Positions 57,001 to 64,000 of a DNA stretch of 64,000 nucleotides are shown piece by piece. The position numbers were made by a program, and so were the translations under genes. The DNA is taken from contig JAKGHH010000004.1 in the NCBI GenBank assembly GCA_022828595.1, positions 21,832,372 to 21,896,371 of the forward strand, given 5' to 3'. Numbering within the stretch: position 1 is the stretch's first letter; each line of letters opens with the position of its first letter. The DNA comes from Nelumbo lutea. Its lineage: Eukaryota > Streptophyta > Magnoliopsida > Proteales > Nelumbonaceae. The notes under the pieces are model-generated. The model worked only from the letters and a program-made list of their open reading frames with translations. It did not search any database and was not told where the DNA came from.

Positions 57001-58864
57001 GATATAGGGATTCTAATTTACCTGTCGGAATATCTGAAGAACATCAACGGTAGAAAAGAATTCTTTCTTTGCTTTCATAGCTTTAGCATTGTCTAGTAAA
57101 GTTCCATCCAAATGAACAGGAAATAGCAAGTATGCTTCATGGTTCCCGGATCCTTCTTGTGTTGCCTAGACAGATAAAGTATACACATATTAAAACTAAA
57201 GGACAAAGCTTAGAATGAATAATTATCAAAGAAAACATTTTTTTTAGGGTAGAGGGCATGGACTGTTCCTTATTGTGAGACACTTTTCGAGCTCAAGATG
57301 CATGTTAAAGGCCAGGTGAAGAGAACATGATTAATATCTTTAGAGGATATCTTCATAGGTCATGTCTTTCTTTGATATATGATATGAGAGATCTTATGCT
57401 AGAACTGACTGGTATATTCAGAAGTTCACAAATAATTCAGGATCTTGCTTCTCCGTTTTCTCATTTTCCTGAAGAATTCTCCTTGCTAAACAAGATAGAC
57501 CTGACACATGACCTAATGGTTAAGGCTTGGATGATGATGATTAACATTAAAAATCAGTATAACATGCTTGAAAATATGCAATATAAGATAAATCTCTCAA
57601 AGGCAAATCCATTGAGATCAATAGTAGAATTCTAAGTTCAGCTTATGAGTCTGTCAGGTTGGTCACTGTACTTATCAGCAACTGATTCAAGGATTTACCA
57701 ATCTGCGACTAAAGTTATGTATTTAGATTAGCAGTATCCCTAGGTGTTTATACAGATCATTGTGAAGAACAAAGAAAGATATCAAGGACAATTAAAGAAA
57801 TTTCCTTAACTGAAATGATTGCATGATCAAGAAGTGGAAGTAAATTGGGATGACTAAATAGAGATGAAACACGGATCTCCTCTCTCACCAACTCCAACTG
57901 TTCACTAGTTTGTATTAGGACTTTCTTCATTGCATAAGTCCCATCATCTGCAAAAATGGAAGATTAGTCAGGGTCTCAGCCTCTAGCTCAGTTGGGATAT
58001 ACTGCAGTACTGCACCTTAACCATGATAACATTTTCCTAGTCTAGCTTACTGGCCTAATAAAAATACAAGGGAGAGACAAGTTCATAGTTCATAGTCAGA
58101 TCATTAACAAAACGACTAATCATTAAGTTCAGAAACAACAATTGGATGATGCTGGAAACCAAAGTGCCATAAGGAAGCAGCGATTAAAGGTTCATTGAAG
58201 TCAATTTATAGAATAATTTCCACTCGTTATTACAAAATAGCAACAGGAGCAGGGGGGAAGTTCAGAGTTTTTCTTTAATTCCAAATCAATAATTGAAGAA
58301 GCAAAGAAACATTAAACCCTAATTCGATTCAATAAACCTTTCAGAGCATTACTCAATTCACATTTTTATCACTAAATAAGAATCGACACAACAAAATTCA
58401 GAAAAAAACTGAAGAAACCCACTATCCCCTAAAATAGCAAGGACACAACTTCAAAATTGCAGAACGAAATTCACGATAATAGGCACTCAAGATCAAATTT
58501 TTAGATACAAATACTTCCTAAATACATAAAAAATATATATATATTTTTCAGATTCCCGATAAACTAGACTTGAAATAAGTTCACGAAGAATGAAAACAAA
58601 GAGAAGCTCATAAAAACCCATGAATCCAATACGAAAATAGATCAAACCTGAAACAAAAGAAGGGTCCTTGACTTTCTTCGCAATACCACCAACTCCCCCA
58701 TCAGTAGCCACGTCCTTAACAATTTCTTTGACTAGATAAACATACGCAAAACCACCTTCTCCAAGCTGCCTCAAAATCCTGAAACGATTCTCATTGATCC
58801 AAACATCCCCTCCGCCATTAACTACATCATACAGAGCATTCAAACCAGAAAACGAGCATCCCAT
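45047..58864 (-). CDS. Serine/threonine protein kinase, STK16/ATPK3 type, six exons
   Basis: A small membrane-associated kinase of the NAK/STK16 family. Exons on the - strand: 58864-58648, 57947-57811, 57165-57022, 48783-48598, 46672-46548, 45272-45047; this gives 344 codons, the length of ATPK3-type proteins. The N-terminus MGCSFSG has Gly2 and Cys3 for myristoylation and palmitoylation. Kinase motifs: GEGGFAYV (35-42), AMKK (Lys80 or Lys81 in the ATP-binding role), HND-V-K-P-G-N (183-190, HND in place of HRD as is usual in this family), DFGS (207-210), FRAPE (239-243), DIWSLGCTLYAIMYG. All catalytic residues are present. Intron 3 (8.2 kb) contains a LINE and Copia C. The donor of intron 2 is unusual (see 57805). 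Order and phase of all other junctions are clean. Confidence 0.92.
49132..49669 (+). pseudogene. LINE reverse transcriptase, first part
   Basis: RLKPVLGTVISENQGVFMAG, VANELIDARLRGGRSGLLCK, VDFEKACDHINW (usual AYD is ACD), SRGLRQGDLLSPFLF, then after a frameshift near 49510 LQYADDTLIFCDASLDRLSY with the catalytic YADD at about 49596. The frame stops being LINE at 49670, where Copia C begins. The ATG at 49132 is half in the target duplication and is not a real start. Confidence 0.85.
49670..49953 (-). repeat. 3' LTR of Copia C
   Basis: 284 bp; on the - strand TGTTAGTGGTGTTAG ... TTCAACA. The first bases hold a small TGTTAGTGG duplication. Confidence 0.93.
49954..49962 (-). other. Polypurine tract of Copia C
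   Basis: GAGGGGGAG on the - strand, directly before the 3' LTR. Confidence 0.8.
49961..54205 (-). pseudogene. Copia C gag-pol polyprotein, one in-frame stop
   Basis: One frame of 1414 codons from ATG at 54205 to the stop at 49961, broken only by a TGA at 53714 (codon 164), where Copia B has an Arg codon. Gag ([20 protein letters not shown]), Gly/Arg-rich region, zinc knuckle CTHCGLDEHTINYC, protease IDSGAFDHMTG (Phe where Copia B has Ser), integrase (HSDAWGP, FHSDNGREY, VAERKN), reverse transcriptase ([30 protein letters not shown]), RNase H ([26 protein letters not shown]). In the integrase HSDVWGP has become HSDAWGP. Only a few changes separate it from an open element; activity is unlikely as it stands. 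Confidence 0.92.
54764..54775 (-). other. Primer binding site of Copia C
   Basis: TGGTATCAGAGC on the - strand, directly after the 5' LTR; complement of initiator tRNA-Met. Confidence 0.88.
54776..55072 (-). repeat. 5' LTR of Copia C
   Basis: 297 bp; longer than the 3' copy by a GA-rich insertion near 54850-54890. Confidence 0.93.
55078..56406 (+). pseudogene. LINE ORF2, rest of reverse transcriptase and zinc-binding domain
   Basis: Continues the frame cut at 49669 with several breaks. KLQFQSHVGYIVEKFNKRL, LTSWKSKYLSFGGKVTLLKS and MVNWKKVCNPKLQGGLGIRR are the thumb region found after the YADD domain in plant LINEs. RLWKWDKSGSFTAKSFYNH, VPSKVAFLVWTTYLNRILT and CVLCDGHVESVNHLMLHC are the zinc-binding reverse-transcriptase domain. 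A frameshift lies near 55430, a stop near 56235 and another near 56419. Not functional. Confidence 0.85.
56686..57021 (-). other. Kinase intron 3, 5' part
   Basis: Remaining host intron sequence between the exon 3 donor (CAG|GTAAAT) and the LINE. No other feature. Confidence 0.7.
57805..57816 (-). other. Odd splice donor at the end of kinase exon 2
   Basis: The - strand reads ATT TCA GTT AAG GAA ATT. By memory of related kinases the exon should end after the Val-Lys encoded by GTTAAG, but the next bases are GA, not GT. The nearest canonical donor is six bases upstream (TCA|GTTAAG); its use keeps the frame and drops two residues. That donor is used in the gene model given here. Confidence 0.45.
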
Positions 58865-58899
58865 CTTGGTCTGCTCTTCCTTCCTTTCACTCTCTCCTA

Positions 58900-58990
58900 C
58901 ACACCCTCTCTCTCTATATATATAATATATATGAAGTCAACAGATCTTCAGTTTCTTCTGTCAAGCAGACAAATTTCACTCTTCCTCTCC
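58900..58990 (-). promoter_or_regulatory. Possible core promoter and leader of the kinase gene
   Basis: On the - strand a TATATATTATATATATA stretch (58916-58932) is followed by a GA-rich leader up to the start codon at 58864. Distance to ATG is about 55-70 bp, short but possible. Sequence match only. Confidence 0.3.
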
Positions 58991-59870
58991 AGATTGATTC
59001 AGATTCTTACAAATTACAAGCCCTGCTTCGGATCTTCAGGCTATAGTTGTCGCCCATTAACTACAGCGATTAATAATGACAGTTAATTAACTTTAATCAA
59101 CAATTAGGACGTGACACCAATAATTCTTCTCAAGTAAATAATGAATCATGGCCATTGGTTATCAGCTGAACAGAGTCGATCTTTACTTTTTCCTTTGATC
59201 TAATCTTTTAGTATTTAAATCAGACGGTAAGTGTAGTTCAACCATGCAAATTCTCAAGATCCGCATCTGCTTGTTTATTGCAACTGGGTGCAAGTTGAGG
59301 ACAACTCCATGCTGAATGCTCAAATTTGTTTTTGAAGTTCCAAAGCTAAAACCACCTCTTACCTGGAAAAAATAACAGGAAAGAGAAAAACTAAAACACC
59401 GAAGCCTGGCAGCCTGCAAAGGGATCCGAATCCGATCAAAATTGATCCGATTAATGTCCTGCCCGGATCATTGATTTATCACAAATTATAAAATGGATGA
59501 AAAAAGAAAAAAAAAAAACACTATGTTGCTTCCCGCTGCAATGGAATCGGAAACCAGGGGGCTTGGCCGCGGGCTCGAGCCGTAAATATCTGACCGATTA
59601 TTTTTTGGGCCAATTTCGGCTTTTATAAATAAGCCCAACCCCATAATAAAAATACTAGGGGAGGAGCCTCCGGGGGCTGGAATGGAATTGTAATATTGTT
59701 ATTTGTAAAAAATTTGCAATTATAAATACTCAAATCTTGAAATTCATATAAAATTTTAAAAGATATCATTATGTATTTGTTTTCTAAATATTGCTTCAGC
59801 AAAGTATCTTATATAAAAGAACACGAACATACAATGATAGTTCTGAGTTCTATTTCATAGTTGTCCTTTG
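58991..59870. other. Intergenic upstream of the kinase
   Basis: Nothing recognised. The - strand frame at 59183-59419 has no known domain. Confidence 0.5.
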
Positions 59871-59879
59871 TTCCACACC

Positions 59880-61880
59880 AAGAACTCATAGTTGACCCGG
59901 ACAGTAGGACCATTCGGCCCGGGAACTATCTAGGCAACCAATTCTGTTTTACTCCAAACCTAGTCCATTGGCCAAAAATCGTTGAATCAATCAATAGCCC
60001 ATTGACCCAAGTAGTTTAATTGTCGACTCATCAACCCATTCAACAGTTTTTGGCTGTTTTTTATTTTTGTTGTCAGAATGGGCCATCTGTTCAAACTGGA
60101 TAGTCGAATCATCGCCCTAAAAACCAGTGGCCAAAATCGTTCTGTTTCTAGGTCGTTTTCTTAGGTGTCGATAATTAGACAAATTAACTTTATAGTCGTA
60201 ATCATAGGAAGGGTGGACATTGCAAGGGATTCCAAAACCTTGAAAGATAAATCCAAAGTGACCTTAAACACAAAAAAAAAAAAAAAAAATTGGGGGTACA
60301 TCCACCAAATTGGAAAAAACAAAAGAAAAAAAAAAAACAGAAAATCAACTCCAAAGTTCCGCTTTGAGACGGAGCTAAACATGCATGCAATCAAAGGAAG
60401 AGACAAAGCATATCGTCTTATAAGAAAAAAAAAAACAATGCACAAGAAAACACAAAGAAAAAAAAGGGAAGAAATAAAATGGTGGTAAACCCTAGACCGT
60501 TTTGGAGGATCTTGAAGAAGAAAATCAAACACAAAAAAAGAAAAAAATGAAAAAAAAAGAATATACCGCACACACTCGAATAAAACCCATTGTAGAAGAA
60601 ACTTTTGAATAGTGAAAATCCAAATGCATAAAACCATGGTTTTTGAACTGCTGTTGATCCGGACAAATGGACATTTCGGCCCAAGAACCATCTAAGAAAC
60701 CGGTTCCGTTTCACCCCAATTTCGGTCCCTAGCAAAAAATTGTTGAATCGGTTAATAACCCATTGACCCAAATGGTCGAACCGTCAACCTGTTGACCCGT
60801 TCAATGGTTTTTGGCCATTTTTTATTTTATTTTTAATTGGGAACCATCCAGGCAATCAGTTTTGTTTTATCCTAATCTTGGTCCTTGCCAAAAATCGTTG
60901 AATCGGTCAATGACCCATTGACCCAAGCAATCGAACCATCGTCTCGTTCAATGGTTTTTGGCCATTTTTTTAATTTTTGTTGTCATAACGGGCCATCCGT
61001 TCGAACCGAACAATCGAACTGTTGACCCAAAAACTGGTGGCTAGAACGGTTCTGTTTTCAGGTTGAATGAGTCACACCCTCGAATGACATAACACGATGG
61101 TATTGCTTAATGAACCTCACACACTCAAATTTTTGTTGTCAGAATGGGTCATCCACTTTTTTATTTATTTTTAATTGGAAACCGTCTAGGCAATTGGTTC
61201 AATTTTACCCCAACCCCGGTCCTTGGCCAAAAACCGTTGAATCGGTCAACGACCCATTGACCTGAGTGATCGAACCATCAACCCATTGACTCGTTCAATG
61301 GTTTTTGGCCGTTTTTAATTTTTATTGTTAGAACGGGTCGTCCATTCAAATCAAACAGTTGAATTGTCGACCCAAAAACTAGTGGCCAAAATGGTTCAAT
61401 TTTCGAGTTGTATGAGTTACACGCATGAATGACATAACATGTATGCTATTGTTTAATGGACCTTACACACTCAATTTCTTGTTTGCAAATTTTGTTGTCA
61501 GAATGGGTTATCCGTTCAAACTGGACAGTCGAACCGTCAACTCAAAAAATGGTGGCCAGAACGGTTCCGTAATTTTTTGTTGTCAGAATGGGCCATCCAT
61601 TCGAACTGTTGACCCAAAAACCGATGGCCAGAATGATTTCGTTTTTGGGTCGTATGAGTCACACTCTCGAATGACATAACACATATGATACTACTTAATG
61701 GACCTCACACACTAAATTTTTTGCCTATAATTTTTGTTGTCAAAACGGACCACCCATTTGAACCGGATGATCGAACCGTTGACCCAAAAACTGGTGGCTA
61801 GATCGGTTCCATAATTTTTTGCTTGTAATTTTTATTGTCAGAATGGACCATCTATTTGAACTGGATGGTTGAACCGTCGG
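59880..61880. repeat. Diverged repeat array built on a MITE core
   Basis: The phrases gttgaatcggtcaatgaccc, attgacccaa, gttcaatggtttttggcc and ttgttgtcagaatgggcc recur five or more times. The block 'tgagtcacac-cgaatgacataacac-ttaatggacctcacacactc' occurs at about 61066, 61411 and 61653. The unit is the inverted counterpart of the core of the small element at 1489-1786. A stretch of about 450 bp with many A/G runs (60180-60640) splits it. Long open frames here come from low-complexity sequence. Confidence 0.65.
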
Positions 61881-62600
61881 TTGTTAGAATGTTATTAACA
61901 ACATTTATCAATAATAGTAAGTAATTATAATATTTTATTAAATAATCATTAATGATAGTTTTAATAATATTATTTAGTTATTTTTAATATAACAGTAATT
62001 ATTAAATTTATGAACAGGATTTATTAACAATATTTATTAAATTAATAATTACCAAAATTAAATTAAATTAATAGTATTTATGAGTAATAGTTAGTAATTA
62101 TAATATTTTATTAAATAATCAATAACAACGATTTTAATAAAAATTTTAATTATTTTTAACATAACAATAATTACTAAGTTTATTAATAGTATTTATAATT
62201 TTAATTTAAAGTAAATATCTATTTATTAACAATATTTATAATAACAGTAATTATTAATTATAATCACTAATTATATATTTATTAAGTTACTGTAATAATC
62301 AATAATTATTAAAACCGGGTTACTAAATTTATTAACAGTATTTATAATTTTAATTTAAAATAAAATTAAAGTAAATATCTAGTTATTAACAATATTTATA
62401 ATAACAGTAATTATTAATTATAATCTCTAATTATATATTTATTAATTTACTGTAATAATCAGTAATTATTAAATTACATTACTTAGTTATTGTAATAATC
62501 AGTAATTACTTTTATTTATAATAACAGTAATTATGTATAATCGATAATGGCAGTAATTAAAGGGAAATACTGCCCTTACTACAGATCTGGGTTACTCTCA
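61881..62600. repeat. AT-rich tandem duplication
   Basis: Nearly pure A/T with motifs such as ataacagtaattattaatta. A unit of about 149 bp starting ttactaa-tttatta repeats at 62171 and 62320 with few changes. Shorter related pieces extend to about 62560. Confidence 0.65.
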
Positions 62601-62659
62601 CATGGGATCTACTCGCACGAGTAGATTTCATTTCATGCATGCAGAGAGCACCCATTTCC

Positions 62660-62664
<5 letters not shown>

Positions 62665-62716
<52 letters not shown>
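62665..62716. repeat. (AT)n microsatellite
   Basis: About 25 AT units with one GT. Confidence 0.9.
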
Positions 62717-63160
62717 TATTAATAAATAATAATAAATATATTAACATTTACTAATATATTATTATTAATAACATAAAATAAAACGAATCGGGGTGCGAAC
62801 ATTAAGCAGGGTTTGGGGTTTGGAAGAACAAATGAACTCCGAATAAGTTACACTGATCTGATTCATTTCAAGTTTTCAACCGTACCAGAGAGGGAGAGGG
62901 ACTGGGACGAGAGAGTGAGAGAAGAGGGAAGCAGGGGAGAAAGACATGTGAAATGAAAGGATAGGTGATTGGTTTCATAGGGAAGGCCCATCCTGTTGTT
63001 TTCGCACGGAGAAAATGAATTCACGTGTGCCAACCTTTTCTTGCGGGAAAAGAAGGCCACGTGTGCCAACCTTTAGTATATATAATATATATAAGACATA
63101 TTAATAAATAATAATAAATATATTAACATTTACTAATATATTATTAATAATAACATAAAA
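62714..63160. repeat. Direct repeat of an AT-rich block
   Basis: The block attaataaataataataaata through acataaaataaaa at about 62717-62784 recurs nearly exactly at about 63098-63165. In between is a GC-richer segment that repeats cacgtgtgccaaccttt (63023 and 63058) and has two CACGTG cores. Confidence 0.65.
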
Positions 63161-63165
63161 TAAAA

Positions 63166-64000
63166 TTTGCTTAATTCAGCTTTGAGACTCTCAAGATGTA
63201 GGATTGATGGTCAAACCGGACTGGACTCAGATTTGAGCCTAGACAATTCTCTGTAACCAAAGAGGCAAACCTTACCTCAGCCGGGCCAATTCAGCCCATG
63301 AACAGGTAGGTCTATTGGCCCATCACCCCCTGGTGAATTTTGATAAATGTCTTCTCCTGATTGATTACAGAATTTTCCGGTATTATGTCTTTCCAATATT
63401 ATAGTGGAAGTGTCGAACCCCTTCATCTATCATTACACTACAACATCAGCCCAATGATCACACACCACAAGAGACCATGATTATCCAGGGTGGTGAATCA
63501 CCACCGTCGCTCGCTCTTGAAGCCTTGAGAGTTGAGACCACGTTCTTATGCTTGTCATGTCAAGGCTGTACAATGGCCCCTGATGCTGATGCCGATACTC
63601 AATACATCGGTATCGTTAATTATGTAGGGACTACTGTGAAGCAATTATTATGAGTTTCACTTTCTCATTTCACGCAAAGGGGGTATTCCCCAAAATGCAT
63701 AATTTTGATTTTCTTTTTCTTAATCATTGCTGATGTAAGTCATATAACTGATGTTTCTGTTTAAGAAAACAAGGTAATACCTATTGTCAAGCACATTGGA
63801 TCTGATGAATAGTAGTTTTTTTCCCAGAGAGCAAAAAAAAAAAAAAAGGAATAAAACCAAATTACATTGTTTTCAACGATTGTCATATTATTCCTAATCT
63901 CATTCCTCAAGGTTGCCTCTGAATTAAAGCTGAATTCAGATGAAAAGAGAAGCCAAAATCAATCCAAGCACAATTTGATGTCTTTATCTCTTCAAATTTA
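63166..64000. other. Intergenic, no gene seen
   Basis: No open frame of note and no recognised repeat. A 17 bp near-perfect palindrome (ggtggtgaatcaccacc) lies near 63491. Confidence 0.5.

Noticed and set aside
60161..60691. 176-codon - strand open frame, very Phe-rich
   Set aside because: It is a translation of A runs on the opposite strand within a low-complexity stretch; no protein family has this make-up.

Overview
The window is nuclear DNA of a flowering plant. It is AT-rich, carries three spliced plant genes with GT-AG introns, and most of the rest is transposable-element DNA. The species cannot be fixed from the sequence; long introns and many low-copy decayed repeats suggest a medium to large genome.

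Host genes. (1) A ceramide synthase of the LAG1/LOH family on the + strand has six exons between 9507 and 32216 (308 codons). Its fourth intron has grown to 16.9 kb. (2) A CONSTANS-like transcription factor on the - strand (39221 to 37197, two exons, 365 codons) has two B-boxes and a CCT domain. (3) A protein kinase of the plant STK16/ATPK3 type on the - strand (58864 to 45047, six exons, 344 codons) has an 8.2 kb third intron. The three genes have unrelated jobs (sphingolipid synthesis, transcriptional control, membrane-linked kinase signalling) and there is no sign that they act together.

Layout. 1-9.4 kb is intergenic: small terminal-inverted-repeat elements (Tourist-, hAT- and Mutator-like), a probable solo LTR and microsatellites. 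9.5-32.2 kb is the ceramide synthase. Its intron 4 holds two nested stacks. The first is an hAT-like element containing a LINE that contains a second hAT-like element of the same family (15.7-18.6 kb). The second is a Copia element (A) containing a 5'-truncated LINE that contains another Copia element (B) (19.8-31.0 kb). 32.2-37.1 kb is intergenic with MITEs. 37.2-39.3 kb is the CONSTANS-like gene. 39.3-45.0 kb is intergenic with three more small elements. 45.0-58.9 kb is the kinase; intron 3 carries a LINE split by Copia element C. 59-64 kb has no gene: a diverged repeat array at 59.9-61.9 kb, then AT-rich tandem repeats.

Target-site duplications (TSDs) could be read directly for most insertions, so the order of events is well supported. 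The most unusual signal is a set of very short retroposed tails: 12-29 bp LINE tails and 37-90 bp RTE-like tails, each bounded by an 11-18 bp direct repeat. No bacterial, organellar, CRISPR or operon-type system was seen, and nothing that is clearly a new biological system.
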